A DNA stretch of 64,000 nt from Sinohyriopsis cumingii (Eukaryota > Mollusca > Bivalvia > Unionida > Unionidae): positions 6,532,501-6,596,500 of the forward strand of contig JAPYKE020000037.1 of NCBI GenBank assembly GCA_028554795.2, written 5' to 3'. Both the position numbers and the translations under genes were made by a program. Of this stretch, positions 25,069-39,062 are shown piece by piece. Positions within the stretch are counted from its first letter, which is position 1. Every line of letters starts with the position of its first letter. Under the pieces are notes generated by a model. It ran no database searches and was not told the DNA's origin. It saw only the letters and a program-made list of their open reading frames with translations.

Positions 25069-26345
25069 GTGAGTACATCGTTTAAGTTTGTATCCAATGT
25101 TACAATAGTTTGCCTGCCGGATTCCTGATTAGAAGGATGCATAATAAAATCCAGCTCAGATCAAGAGTGACCTGTAGTCTCGGTGTTTCCCTTGAGCTGG
25201 CACTCTCTATAACATGTGCATATTTTGATGGTACAATAAACACGAAACAAATGCAAAAGTACACTTCAGGTTTATTTACTAATACAATTTGAAGCTTTAA
25301 TTCAAGTATTGCGATATATTAAAATTTGAAGTCCATTGGTTATTCTTTTACAATGATGTTGGTGATGATGATATGGTTGAAAATGATGATGACGACGAAC
25401 AGTATAATTAATATATGCACTTGACTGTTTCATTTATAAGAAAGCAAAAGTATCCCAATTGATTCGAGGTGACAATAAATTAAATCAGTCCCTTGTATTT
25501 TATTTTCCAGGTTGATACCGCAGTCTTCCAATCTCAGCCAAGTATGAAACTAAAAAATGTTTAAGGCTTCCGAGTGCAAGAAAAGATATTAAAACTTATT
25601 TTGTATTTTGTCAATGACAAATCACGTCAGATCACTTTTATGAATTCCATATATTTATCCCAGTAAACTAATCAACAACCTCAAAACCTTTTAAATGTCA
25701 TCAATTGCACCCAACCAGGTATTCTTACACACTTCAGCATTCAATTTTGATTCAAAAGTCTTAAAGGGGAAAATAGTTCTACATCGTACTGTCGTCTGTA
25801 TATGTATTGATTACATACCTCTCCATCTCATTTTCCTTGATGTTTAAGTTACGTAGCGCGATGTTACCATGCTACTGCTGTTAAAGTCAATTTGTCTAGC
25901 GTAATGGATCCAACTTGGTGAGTATTTACTGATAGTTTGCTAATAGTTTGTCAAGCGTCATGGATGTCATATGTTGATTATGTCGCTGTTACATTCATGT
26001 TTCTATCATAATGGATGCAATATTGTGGTTACTTCGCTGATTCCTTAATGCTGTCTAGTGTAATGAATCCTACAACGTTATTACTATGCTCAAAAATGTG
26101 TCTAGTTCAATGAAAACGACATGGTAATTACTTTACGGATAAATTCTTGCTAACCGAAGAAACTTATAATGTTTTTGCATCGGATCTTAAAGATTATAGC
26201 TAATCTGTAGTTACCAGGCTGGACAAAACGAAACTTAAAGGACTTTTTTTCCAAAAGAGACCCGTTTTATATAACAAAATTATTTTTGAGAAAATCAATC
26301 CTCTTGAGAAGTGTGCGTCCATTATTTCAGAATGTGCTCTCTGAA

Positions 26346-26349
<4 letters not shown>
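25069..26349. other. 3' flank of the metalloprotease gene
   Basis: Probable 3' UTR intron and terminal UTR exon (25511 onward), then AT-rich intergenic sequence. No other coding signal. Confidence 0.4.

Positions 26350-26416
<67 letters not shown>
26350..26416. repeat. (AT)n microsatellite
   Basis: Pure AT array of about 33 units, close to SINE copy 2. Confidence 0.97.
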
Positions 26417-26418
<2 letters not shown>

Positions 26419-26445
26419 TGTCTTCTAATGAGCCTCACCGAGTTG

Positions 26446-26720
26446 TGGGTGGGTGTGTGATTTGGAGTTTTAACGTATCTTGAACAATTTTCCAGTCATA
26501 TCGCTACGATGTCTGCAGTGTGGCAGTTTATAGTGATGTCTAGCTTTAGGGCGTCATGCCGCCGATCAGTCATAACATTAACCTCTTAATGCTGATCTCC
26601 TAGCTAGACAGCTGTTAGTACCATTTTTGTAAGTTGGTTTGAATCGGTCGGGGATTGAACCCACGACCTCCCGCATCCGAGGTGGATGCTCTAACCACTA
26701 GGCCACCGGAGCGGTCTAAT
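26446..26720 (-). mobile_element. tRNA-derived SINE, copy 2
   Basis: Read on the - strand it starts near 26720 with a tRNA-like head. TGGCCTAGTGGTTAGAGCAT serves as an A box, and GGTCGTGGGTTCAATCC as a B box about 30 bp later. The shared body with CAGTCATATCGCTACGATG (on the + strand) and a GT-rich end follow. A short CGAGTTG direct repeat (26439-26445 and 26721-26727) is a probable target-site duplication. The element is shorter than copy 4 because of an internal deletion near 26570. Confidence 0.85.
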
Positions 26721-26727
26721 CGAGTTG

Positions 26728-27601
26728 GAATACAATAACAACACATATATAACAATACAAAAAAACGATACTCAGAAAACACGTATGGGCTTTCCATCTA
26801 TAATAGCCCACCACGCAAAAAACTTTTGATAGACGGATACAAACATACACACGCACACGAGGTCAATATAATTTGGTATAGTGTGATACTTGGTTGCACA
26901 ATACACAATGCATTTTCTCTATATGTAACTCATTATATTTTGACGATAGCGACATTTATTTTGCTAAAGGTACATAATTCGTTTCGCAAGAATTTTGTAA
27001 AACAAATTAGATAGTTATAGTTACTTTTAATAACACTGATCCCAAAATTATTATGTTACATTTATAAATAAATGTGCAGTGAAGTGTGGGTTAAACTACA
27101 AAACTAATACAAATTATGTGCCAGACACACAGAATATATACATCACGTGCTACATAAATCCAAAATATCTCACGGGCTAGAGCAAATAAGATAGCAACCA
27201 GAAAAATGTGTTATGACATAACTTCATTCTTCAAACTTTATCAAACGCCCTTAATCCGATTCAAACATGCTTGAACAAAACATTTTGTCCATGGATTTAT
27301 ATTCCAGCTTAAATAGAGTGAGTGAAAGGGGTATGTGCCTACATTGCTTTGATCATAATTAGAACATGCGATATGTCTAAGATACTTTGAGTTTTAAAGT
27401 TAATGGAATTTAAGATGACCTAGAACTTGATCTTCACATCCAATTATTAATCTTTCGAATTCTTCATATTTCCTCTATCCTCCTTTTCACTTATTTCCCC
27501 TTAGCTCTAACATCCTTTATCTTTGTCATTGGTCATTAATCGCTGTCTATACTAAATTCAGAGACCTCTTTTAAGGCTGTTTCCTTTCTCTCTCTCTCTG
27601 T
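26728..27601. other. Intergenic sequence
   Basis: AT-rich, with a CT run near 27585-27603. Nothing recognised. Confidence 0.4.
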
Positions 27602-27826
27602 CTAACATTGGGTAGGATCAAATATCCGCAAGTGTCTATCTCTGTAAATATGGTTTACATTGACAATGCAATCCACAGCATTCTTCAGTTTGCCCAGTAT
27701 ACAATGGTCTATTGGCACGAACCCTTTCATCATCAGCTTGTCCTCTTCCACAGCTTGTTTGACAAGACATCTAGCTCTTTTTAGGAATGACTCGTGCGTT
27801 GGCCTGCAGTGTATGAAAGGATATCT
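27602..27826 (-). CDS. Unassigned coding-like frame
   Basis: An uninterrupted 74-codon frame without a starting ATG. It includes FLKRARCLVKQAVEEDKLMM and later GKLKNAVDCIVNVNHIYRDR. The balanced charge and hydrophobic pattern look like real or recently coding sequence, unlike the neighbouring AT-rich frames. I do not recognise the family. It may be an exon or a fragment of a mobile element related to the frame at 28558-28821. Confidence 0.3.
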   Translation of the reverse strand, partial: RYPFIHCRPTHESFLKRARCLVKQAVEEDKLMMKGFVPIDHCILGKLKNAVDCIVNVNHIYRDRHLRIFDPTQC

Positions 27827-28557
27827 TCAATATGTTTATATCTTTTGTACAAGATATTCCTCATCCACCATCATATGCCAAGCTTCTTGTAAATCAAGAA
27901 AATGTAATGTCCTTGTTCGTTGAAAAGCGTGTCCCTGTGTATGTCTGAAGCACGAACAAGAAGTAAAACATTCACTCACATACAAACATGCAAATTAGAT
28001 AGTAGATGGGACCTAAAATACACTCTGTTCCAACATTTACAAAGACATAAAAACACACTTATGCAAAATATATTATACAAGAAAAAAATGTTTAAAGATT
28101 CAATACAATCAAATGACCAGTATACAACATTCACAATCACTCAAGCAAGGATATTGAATTTGTCTAGTCACGCCACTAATCAATCACATAATAAGAATCC
28201 AAAAACGTAAATTATTAAAAAGAATTTATAGGCACAGAACTAACCCTCACATATAAACATACATGGGAGAAAGACAAGATATGCTTTTGTTGGAGAACAA
28301 AGCAAACACCTTCAAACAATAATACATAGTTATAGAAACACATAGAAAAGGGCCGTTTTGTTTCTCCAGTGCACATGGTTAATGCCCTCAACATCCAGGC
28401 TAATCACACACACATCAACGAATCTTGCCATGATACCATTAAATGGTGAAGTTAGGTAATACAAGGGGTTGGTCGGTTGAATTCAAAGTCATGATCCACC
28501 GTTACAGGTAAATGGAGGTTCCTATTTCCCTCTGAAGTTGTTTCTGTCCTGCTGTGT
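27827..28557. other. Intergenic sequence
   Basis: AT-rich. The + strand frame at 27920-28210 has an A-rich composition and no recognisable domain. Confidence 0.35.
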
Positions 28558-28821
28558 TCACTTGGGTTCCAACACCCGGCGCTGCTGCTCCAACGACAAC
28601 TCCAAATCCCATCTCACGATCTTCAGTTTTACGAAAGGTTTTGGTTTGTCCCTTAGCACTGACTTGACATGACAGGTGGGGCTGAATATAATGATTATGC
28701 CCTTTTTATGCGCCTTCTCTTCGTCTAGGGAAACGTAGTCGGCCAAACAACCTTGGACAGCTGGTCCAGGTAAAACGAACATTTTCCAGACGCGTTTGGA
28801 GTTCCAAGACATTCTGTCCAT
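28558..28821 (-). CDS. Unassigned 87-codon frame
   Basis: Starts MDRMSWNSKRVWKMFVLPGP and ends with ELSLEQQRRVLEPK. GC content is above the surroundings, and the middle part, KAHKKGIIIIFSPTCHVKSV, looks like folded protein. No family is recognised. A nearby minus-strand frame (27602-27826) could belong to the same decayed gene. It may also be a transposon or virus-derived fragment. Confidence 0.3.
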   Translation of the reverse strand: MDRMSWNSKRVWKMFVLPGPAVQGCLADYVSLDEEKAHKKGIIIIFSPTCHVKSVLRDKPKPFVKLKIVRWDLELSLEQQRRVLEPK

Positions 28822-30983
28822 TGTTCACTTTTGGTTGTAGCAACATTGTTCTTTCTTTCTATTCATGGATTGAAGTCAATTCCACCCCTTTGGCTATGTG
28901 CGACCACTTCATTCAGACTGACAAACACTCTGTTTTATATGCCTGAAGTACGTACAAATTACAATACACACCACACATGATCATAACATGGACATCATAT
29001 CTCCTGAGCGGTTATAAAATAAACGCTTTCTCTACTTTTTACGCAAGATACTACGACAAAAACATAAATGTCTACACCAAACCTACACATCATACACTAT
29101 CACATAAGCAATCTTGGTAAGTACTTATAGCTACACCACTAAACCCCAATAAAGAAATACAAAATATAATAGGGAGAGGGATTAGTAGGAACAGAATAAC
29201 AAAAATACACACACACGTGCCATATAGTTATTTTTTGTCAATTTGTCCCCTTCACTTCTGGGAGGATGACCCCGTCACAATGCATGCATTCGCATATGGT
29301 TCGGTCTGCTTCAAATGAAGGAAGAGGTGAAGTTCCGTGTGCCCACTTTACAATCACCACAGCCTGGCTCGAGATATTGCTTTTGTTGCTTTTGTTGCTT
29401 TTGCTACCGTACGTGTTATATATATGCCCACTTTTCCTGTTCTTGTCTCACTTTTCTCTAACAAACTATTGTATAAGGTCTTCGGCTATTTTGATAACCT
29501 TACAGTCTCCATTCCTCATGTTTCCTAATCATGCTTTTCCTGGCAAGATACGGATGTACCTAGTATTCGCTAAACTTGGATAACTTGAAAGGCATATTAA
29601 TGATTGACGAGTCAACGGTGGGTGGACAGACTGACTAATGCCCCGATTAAATGCTTCAAGGCAGAGTGATGGAAAACCTTTCTACGATTTTGTGGGAACG
29701 TAACATGCCCAAAATGAAAAGAGATAGGTACACAAAGAGCATATATGTATACAGTGCCATTAAAAACCCCACATATTCAATGAAACACTCCATCTGTTTT
29801 CAACTCTGCCCATGTGTGATTTTCTTTGGACAGTTATTCCATTCATTATTATAGCACGGGCGCTTACATGAAAATCAACCCTAAGGCGCCTAACAGATCT
29901 GGCGTGTCTGGGTTCCATGTCACGCAAGCATATTTAATGTTTGTTCTTGGCTTCTTTTCCATACGCCAAGATATTTTCACACCACCCATGCAAAGACTGA
30001 GACGTCATGAGTGATAAACAATCGAATCCGAATTCACCAATCAGTGATCTTTAGTTGCACGATATATATGGACAACAGAAATTAACATGAAAACTCGTTT
30101 GTAATTTGTACTTATCGAAAATTTCTGCACTGATTTGAGAAGAAGACACCAAGCTGAAAATCTCTTGAACAGTCTAAATGTATCCTGTCTTTATGCATAA
30201 AAAATCCTTTGAATTCCGAACAATTAAATTCCAGATAGAAAAAACTGCAGTTTAGAAACACACACAACCAAAAGGAAACATTATCTTTATACCTAAATGA
30301 ATACCACTTTTTTCCCCTTAAGCCAATATGTTACGAGATTGTATATGTATATACACAAATAACAACATGTTCTGTTCTGAGTGAAGTGCATCTTATGGGA
30401 CTGGCGATTTGAATTTATGGGGCTAAATTATTTCCGACTGTGGTATTTAGTTTAATTTTATTCATGACATCATTACTTAGTTTCAATTAAAGAAAGGTTT
30501 CGTTTTTATACCTCAGATTTAAGTAGGACAATAGTTTCCAGGCATTTACCCCATTCCTCTTTAGAATCTTAAATGCTCTCCCTTTGATAAAAATGTGGCA
30601 TCAACTTATGTTCAGGCCAGTTAAAAGTCTTGACCATTGTCAAATCTGTTGTAAAACGCTACCACCAGATGACATCATTTTCAAAATGAGTAAGGTGCTT
30701 TTCTATCGCACGGGGTACCTGGCGCTTTACAAATAATACATATAGCTCTAGTTATGGTCAAACCATTAATTATGGTTGTTTGACTGATTGACATTTGAAT
30801 AGTCGACAAATTATCACCACCGAAACATCATTAGTGATTTACAATTATCTACCATTTCAAGAATCAAGCAATCTTAACTTTTTTAAAACAAAAGAAAATG
30901 AAAAAACTTTGTATATTCTGCATAGGTATTGATAATATCGATAGTATTGCTTTAAACCAATACCTCAGGAACATGACTCAGCA
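28822..30983. other. Intergenic sequence
   Basis: No gene identified. Frames at 29266-29583 and 29651-30014 lack family resemblance. A small CTTTTGTTG tandem run lies near 29378-29403. Confidence 0.4.
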
Positions 30984-31181
<198 letters not shown>

Positions 31182-31816
31182 TAAACGTCCCTGATACTTG
31201 TCTCCCGATAGTCAAATTATTTTGTCCATGCTCATTACCGATCTCTAGGTTACAATCTATATATGATACATATATGTACTAACGACGTCATTTGGAACCA
31301 TACTATAAACATTTCCATATATTCGGGTACAGTCACAAATATACAGAGGGTATTTCCTTGAAACGAGTTAATAACGGATATATTTCATAGAGTGGAAGTT
31401 AAACTCAGTATTTCCATGAGCAAATATTCTTTTTGTTTATGCTCAAGCGCATTGTCTAGCAACCAACGCAGTAGCATATTTTGTACTGCGTCCCAAGCGA
31501 TAAGGTCAGCGGTTTACCGTTATAGTTCTGCGCTGTTTTGTGTATGTTTGCTCATAAATGATCAGTTGTTTAAAAATGCTCCTTCCCCATTCAAGGTAAA
31601 ACAGCAGATAAAAACATGTTTATCATTGGTTTGATTTAAACCCAAGTCGTTTTGATTTCCATATGGTTGTATTTATCTTTCCATTATGAAAGCATCGAAA
31701 TACATTGAAATTTCGTAAGTTTATTAGATATTGACGACCAATGAAAAAATCTGGGTTTTTTGCACTCTATGACGGTTAATTCACTGCCTAGAGTAAAATA
31801 AATATATACATTGATT

Positions 31817-31818
<2 letters not shown>
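31182..31818. other. Intergenic sequence
   Basis: AT-rich. The frame at 31392-31634 is not supported as a gene. Confidence 0.35.

Positions 31819-31909
<91 letters not shown>
31819..31909. repeat. (AT)n microsatellite
   Basis: Pure AT array of about 45 units. Confidence 0.97.
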
Positions 31910-31911
<2 letters not shown>

Positions 31912-33770
31912 AACATCATACTCCCCTTATTAATCAGTGGTGAACTAATATGCTGCGCTTTCTACAGACGATATATAGTGTTAAAAACATGTAGGTCATC
32001 CTTCATGTTACTGTAAATGTTTTCTGTCTCCACATAGTTGTCTTGTTTGAATAACACCCACGATATAAATCCAACATTGAACTCAATACAAACATGAGAC
32101 ATTAGGAAACAAAGGATTTTGAGAAAGAATTTATAAATGAGAAGCAATATTATATTTGGTAAATAGATGGAAAATCTCAGAAAGATAATAGCATTTATAA
32201 TATATAAAAATTAACAAAAATTATTTTCAAATCCCAGAAAGATTTATTATTTGTTTTGGTTTTCTCCCACATACGTGTGTCTATCAGATTTATATTAAAA
32301 TCCCTTTTCACATGCCGAGCCTACTTAATCTGTCCTCAAAGTGTTCAACAGGTCTTAAAAGCTGGTATCTACTATTCACCTTCAGTAGCTAGCATTGATA
32401 TTTGAATGGGTTTTAAAAATGCACATTTGTCTAAGTGACATTTATCTCTATGCCTGAAGACAAATTTCATTGCAATTTGGGCAGAAAATGATATTCCCCT
32501 CACTAAATGTATGATACTGAAATGATTGGTTTTCCTTTGTGCACTGCCGTTTCTTACGTTGAAAGATACCTTCTTTTTTAATTGTATTCTTAATTGCACT
32601 TTGCTTACCAGAATTTTCTATTAAAGGTTTCACAACTTTACAAACTTTATGAACCTGGTTAATGTGTCTAATTAGTTTTAAATATAGCTGTTCACATAAT
32701 TTTCATGGCCTCATTAGATTTCAGTAAACGTTGAAACTGAAAATGAACATGTTATTTCGTTAATATAATGTAAGCCCAAATACAAAGTCCGAATTCATCA
32801 CGTAACCTCTGGACGTGTAACAAGTTCAGCAACTAGAAACTAAAAATGATGTAAACTACAACTTTCACCAACAAATACATGATTATCAGTCATATTTTTG
32901 CTGACAGGAGCTTACTTGCAAATTGTGATCACAATGCATTCATATATATGGCAAACTTCAGCAATCCATGTCTAGATGCCATGTGTTTGTTCTTTTCTAG
33001 TCTCTACTGGACAACTGCTTTTGGGGGGAGTTTAGCAAATACGAACACATCAACATACTCACAGTTTGTATATGGAACTGTATTATGTGTATATTGTATT
33101 GTCATTAAATCAAGATGTACTTTATTATCTGTTCCTTAGTATATTTCATAACTTCGATTTATTACCTTAATGAGAGTAAGTCTTGGGGCATTATACGTAT
33201 TGGGACACGATTAATTCTTTGCAAAATAAATGTTTGATGACCTATACAGGTTGGGACATGAAGTTAAAGGAAATGTGTCATGTACCATAAGTTTTGGTAC
33301 ACCTAAAAGTTTGTGGTCTACCGATCGATCGGCATATTTTATCTATCATAACCTCATGTAACTTAAACATAAATTTGTGGTGTATGGTGATCTTCACAAT
33401 GTTGTCTTTACATCTGTTTGAGTCAACAAATTGAAGGACACCAATCATATCATATATTTTACCTGCATACACGTCTTTGAATGGAAACTGTTTGTTTAGT
33501 GTTCCAAGCCGTATTGTTATTATGATATCCCAGCATTAGCACTTTAAAAACTCTTTGTAATTTTGGGGTAGTTTTATCAGTCACAAATTCATTTATTTCA
33601 AGTGTTCCAGGTTAAAATAGATCATTGATATACACCAGGACCACAACATATGGGTGGTTTATATTACAATAAAATTTACAACATAAGAAAATAAAAAAAT
33701 ACAGCAAAAAACTACAAATGACACATGCCAGGCACACCTTGTTTGTTTTTCCACAACTTTGAACTTTGAA
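31910..33770. other. Intergenic sequence
   Basis: AT-rich. Two overlapping minus-strand frames (32372-32633) together carry a small cysteine pattern (FCPNCNEIC in one frame, KCHLDKC in the other). This could be a frameshifted zinc-binding remnant, but it is too short to name. Confidence 0.3.
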
Positions 33771-35335
33771 CCAGGGGTTTGACACTGGTATGATAGGGTA
33801 AAGGTTAAAAGTGACAGCCTGGAAACAAGCAACTGGGTTACATTATTCTTTGTTTTGACCTTGACCTTGACCGGAAGAGTGGCGTGACTGAATACACAAG
33901 ACAATGTCAAGACAAAGTGTCTATACCATGCTAAAATTTCATTCAAACATCTCCACTGGTTCAACAGTTTTACCTACACATCAATGCATGAAGACAGGTC
34001 ATTGGTTTATATTCTCCCTTGCAGTAACAATAACCTTGACGCAGGGGTCATTTCAATCACACGTAATACACAGTCTAGTCATAATGTATAACAAGTTAAA
34101 TGTTTTATTACAATATCTAAAGTAGTTCAAAGTTATGATGCGGACAAGGATAAAAGTTGCATTTGATCTTTACCTTGAGGTTGAGGTCATGGCTAAGGTA
34201 AGTGACATACCATCTATACATGATACATAACTGGCGAATGCTTCATTAAAACATCTACATTGGGTACAAAGTTGTGTTCCAGACACAGGCTGCAGTGAAC
34301 TTACCCTTGAGGCAGGGGGCATGGACATGGTACGTGACTCACCATCTAGTTATGGTATATAATTGGCTACAGTTTCAATAAAATATCTTTAGTGGTAGAA
34401 AAGCAAACCTGCAAATACTAAATATACATCAATAAGGCAACCATTATGTTCTGCAAGTTAAACCAAGATTTATTAAGGTGTAACAATGTATCATATACTA
34501 CTATTGTCAATGTGGAAATCGTGCATTTGAAAAGTTGTGATACGTAGGCCAATGATGGGAAAGCAATATTACGATGAACACTTCCGCCTAAATGACATTC
34601 AGTCCACTTTCATTAATTGCATCTACAAACCACATAGCAGTTAACGACTTCTTGATGGATCTACTTTATATAATCTTTGTGTGTTTTTATTTTTCATTCT
34701 TGTAGTAGAATTACTCATCTTTCCATCCAAGAGCTATGCTCATATTGACACAGCATAATGTACACTATCAAAGTTTCTGCATTGTATGACCTTTGTATCT
34801 GAATACTGTTTCTGTATACTGTTGACCCAAGTAATTGTTAAGAGGTTGATTGTCCCCTTCAAGTCCAACTTTTTTCAATCGATGGACCTCATACAAACCA
34901 TGCAAACGTTTTGCTGGGAATGGTCATTTGGTTGATTAAAGTGTCTAATATACACAATGTGAAGTTAGTCTGTTTCCTTGACCATTACCAGTGTGACCTG
35001 CACCAAACATAGACATGCCAATATTTAGATTTGACTACAACATTATTATTTTAGTTTTGGCTATTGTTCCATACGTCCACAATTTAAGAGTATTTTCAGT
35101 AAACCTTACGATACAATCATACTAGATGTCATGGGTGCAAACTTTGATATATGGAAAAATATATAAAAGTTACATTTTACCTTGATCTTGACCGACAGAC
35201 TAGGTCTGACTATGGTACATGACACACATAGTCGGACTGGTAATGATATATACATGAGCAACGTTTCATGAAAATTTCTCCGACAGTTACAAAGTTATGA
35301 GCCAGACTAACAAATATAAACAGATGGATAATCGA
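33771..35335. repeat. Degenerate tandem repeat with TGACCTTGA-like motifs
   Basis: Successive units share a series of landmarks: an ACCTTGA core near 33857, 34032, 34172 and 34303, then CA(T/C)-rich 'catgg.a...tga' text, then 'catctacattgggtacaaagtt' type text, then 'ccagac'. The first part has a period near 130-170 bp. A detached unit lies at about 35110-35335. Divergence between units is high. This type of CAAGGTCA-bearing repeat is common in mollusc genomes to my knowledge. Confidence 0.65.
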
Positions 35336-36141
35336 ACGCCTTGAAGAAGGTGCATAATTTTGATTTTCTATGAACCAAAAGGGCACAATGAATGCATGTT
35401 AAGAAATAGCTATTAAGCATTTATAAATGTTTAAAATAGTACTGAGATAGTGTTTCTGCAGTACAGTCTAGATAATGCTTTTCTCCGTTGAAAGCAAACT
35501 ACACACTAAACATATACAAAATTCCATAACAAGAAAACCTATTTAAATCTTGTTCAAACAAGCTTAAATTTTTAAATCTAAATATACCTTTCCATCTACA
35601 AGTTTTCTTTCGAAAAGTGCCCCAAAACCTTTTGTAAAGTGTATTGTCTTTTTCCCAAAAATGTTAATCTAAAGTAATGAGAAATTCAAACATATTTTGT
35701 TAAATATTCTTTTTCCTGTTTTTTTAAAATGCATCTCGCCTAGCGGTCATTTCACAAAGAAGAGTTTATTAGCTGAAATGTCATCTAAATAGACACTAGT
35801 ACCCTGGACAAATACCTTGGAAAAAGTTCGCTTCTTAACTTCTTGAAATGCCCATGTGAGCAAACACGAAACTTTAGCTGTGTGAAAGAAGACCAAAACA
35901 TTGTGCTAACTCTATACATGATCCTAAATGAAATATATATGGCTGTAATAATTTGTTGGTCAATATCAGCGTTGTGTCAATTTCTATTGCTTTTTATAAG
36001 GCCACTAAAATAAAAGCATTACATTTTGTTTATTGGCTTACATCACGATCAGTCTCAAATTTTTTAAATATCTGTGTACAGAAGTTCAAATACAGTACTT
36101 TACTCGATGGTTTGTAGACATGATAATTCATTATATATATT

Positions 36142-36167
36142 GCATAGTTGGCGAACATGGCAATTCA

Positions 36168-36210
<43 letters not shown>

Positions 36211-36330
36211 GGATAGGTGGGGACATGGCAATTCAGTATATATATATAAAAGATAAATGGGATACATTGTAATTCAGTATCTATATTGGATGGTTGGGGG
36301 ACAAGGGTAATTCAGTATAATATACTGTAT
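36142..36330 (+). repeat. Four-unit minisatellite with AT expansion
   Basis: About 36-65 bp units of the form 'GGATAGGTGGGGACATGGCAATTCAGTATAT'. They start near 36142, 36208, 36252 and 36288. The first two units carry AT runs of different length (36171-36207 is the longest). Confidence 0.75.
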
Positions 36331-36349
36331 GCCTCAGGGTCATTAAATC

Positions 36350-36353
<4 letters not shown>

Positions 36354-36398
<45 letters not shown>
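36354..36398. repeat. (GT)n microsatellite
   Basis: About 22 GT units. Unlike the GT run at 58937 it is not followed by a SINE body. Confidence 0.95.
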
Positions 36399-36401
<3 letters not shown>

Positions 36402-39062
36402 GGTTTAGATAGCCCACATGAGCTTTTTTCAAAGGACTTTGCTAGAACATTAAAAAATGCCAGGACTTCTAAACGTTTTCAGGGAGAAATTTATCTTACG
36501 GAAAATGGGTTATGCGCTCATTGTGAACTGCATAAAGCTCATTCCTTGTTTGGCCACATTCCTAATTCATTAGTTATACTTTTATATATGTAATTAGCAA
36601 GGTACTACTGCAAAGTTACTTTACTCCATCTAGCAACTGTTGTTTCATTTCATACTCACAATTTTATCCCATTTCAGTACTTTTGGAAAGAATGCAAAGT
36701 CTAGCATTCAGAAACTGATATATTGTATGCAATATTAACGTTTTGTATTCCTTCATAAATTAACGGAGCTACAAAATTCAAGGAGTCTGAAAAGTAACTC
36801 CTCAGATTCAAGGATTTGTAAAGGTTGTGTGAACCAAGGTGGTGTATAATACACAAACTAAATAGGGTACATATGACCAAATTGACAAATTGCAGTCTAT
36901 ACTGAATAAAATGGGGACGCACTATTTGAATGGTTACAGCCCCCAATCACTAATGGGTCATTTATTATTAGACATTTACTGCTATAATGTGTGTATAGTC
37001 ATCAATCTCATTTTATCTGCATACTATATTTAATTTAAGGTTGTCTAACTTTAAGCTGGTATTCCATGGATCCCATCAACAGCTGTAGATGGATTACTAT
37101 ATATTGGATAATTTGGAGATATATAAAAATGGTATGTTTTCCGAACGTAATGTAGGCATGCATGTATATATGGATGCATGTATGTATATCGTTTAGGGCC
37201 AATCAGCACACTACTGGATACATGGTGCCAATTTAAAAGTAAGGTTCAAAGGAATAACAAAGAAGTGCAATAAATAAATAAAATAAAATCACTTCGTCAA
37301 ACCTGTACAAAAACATATAACAAGATATTAGACAAAATGTAGTGTTACAGTTTTGTAAAAGGTATACAAAATAAAAGATAAGCGAAAAATAAAATCCTTA
37401 CATTATACGATCTAAATTTATTTCATAAACACCATTCCCAAATCAATGGTTTTATCTGGAGGTACGTCACCATAAAGAGTATCCATCTTACTTCAAATAA
37501 AAACTTCTGTCTTGCAGGTTCGAAGTTGTTATAATTGACACAAATGTATTTCAATGCCAATATACAGGAATGGTTTGAAGTCTGGTCAAAGTTCATCCAT
37601 TGAGAACCCATGACCCTGCCATTTGATCACATTCCTTCATGAACATTTAACGCATACCGTAAACACAGTTTTTATGTGGTGTGCCCTGTATATGGTAGGG
37701 TGTACATATATCTATGCAAGGCATTCCTTAAACATGGAAGTAGAAAATACAGATTTTATGGTACGACGAGGGGTTTGGTCGTCCCCCAACAAGCGTACAG
37801 GGTAAATGGTTGCTTTAACAGATTTAGGTGGGCAAATTACTTGGTTAATTCGAAGGGAATGTCCTACACTAACATAAGACAACGCTGAACAGGTACTCAT
37901 CCACTTATACAATGTGGGAACAATCACATTCGAGTAAATGATCCCCCACATCTTGTGTGTATGTCTATTTTTCAAAGTTGAATTTCCGATTGCTGCTCTG
38001 ATGACATAATATTCCAAAAAATGTATCAGAAAAAGAAGACATTTTATACATTCCGTAAACTATGTAATACACCTGTTCTGCCTTGGACTTTTGATTTTTT
38101 TCTAGGGGTTTTCATTTTCTCCTTTTAATTTAAACCGGCAGCACAAATGATACAACAAATTTTCTTTAGTCTGACTTTATTTTATCCTTCTCGTCTTTCG
38201 CATTGTTATCCCATTCTAAAGGCGAACTATTGATGATGACTCAAATATAGTCCCTTAAACCGTGATTCAAACGGATTTGTTTATTAGATTCAAAAAGTGC
38301 ACTGGGCAGGTGTGACAACGCAACGTTAGGTTTTCAAAAAATGCTTTTTGTTTACGTACGTATGTGGATGACACGTTTACTGCAATCGACGAGCCATCAA
38401 AGCATACCATAGTAACACTTATTTAAGCCTAGGGTATGCTCAACACTTTCAACACTGTGGCTTGTTTTTTCTAAGATATGTCTTTACTGCATGATCAGCA
38501 TTCTTGTGAAATCAGTTCTTTAAATTATGAACCATGAAATTTGCTTACTTCTAGGGAATTTGTTGCAACAGCGATGACATAAGTAGTATCACAGTAAGTG
38601 TTACATCCAAACAATCAGTTGTGTTTTTGATCGAGGAGGTATTATAACTTGTCTGTTCTCGGGCACGAACCTTTCTCTAAGGACTAATTAATATGTTCAA
38701 ACACAATCACACATGAAACCCTTGCATAATGGTTGGTTTATGTTTCAATTGATTTCGTAAACATTCATCAATATCTCTTTACAAAGGAATATAGGTGGGC
38801 CTGAACAATATCGGATGACATTTGTTTGAGTACCATTAAATTAAGGACAGTCATATTTCCATGATGAGTATTTGTAGTGAGTCAATGATAAATAAAGATG
38901 ATATTACACAATGGAACATCATTGACACGAATGTTGCAAGAAAGAAGAACGCGGTAACCCTAGGTTGACAATTGCAATTGCCCGTAATAGGATGACATAC
39001 ATGTCTAAAAAGACGTATTGGCCAAACGTTTTTACGACATGTGTTTGCAGTCATAGATTACT
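36399..39062. other. Intergenic sequence
   Basis: AT-rich with no supported gene. Short frames at 36701-36946, 37423-38017 and 38851-39054 have no recognisable content. Confidence 0.4.

Noticed and set aside
26640..26720. Possible tRNA gene
   Set aside because: A- and B-box-like sequences are present, but they form the head of a SINE that recurs with target duplications. No full cloverleaf with acceptor stem was seen.
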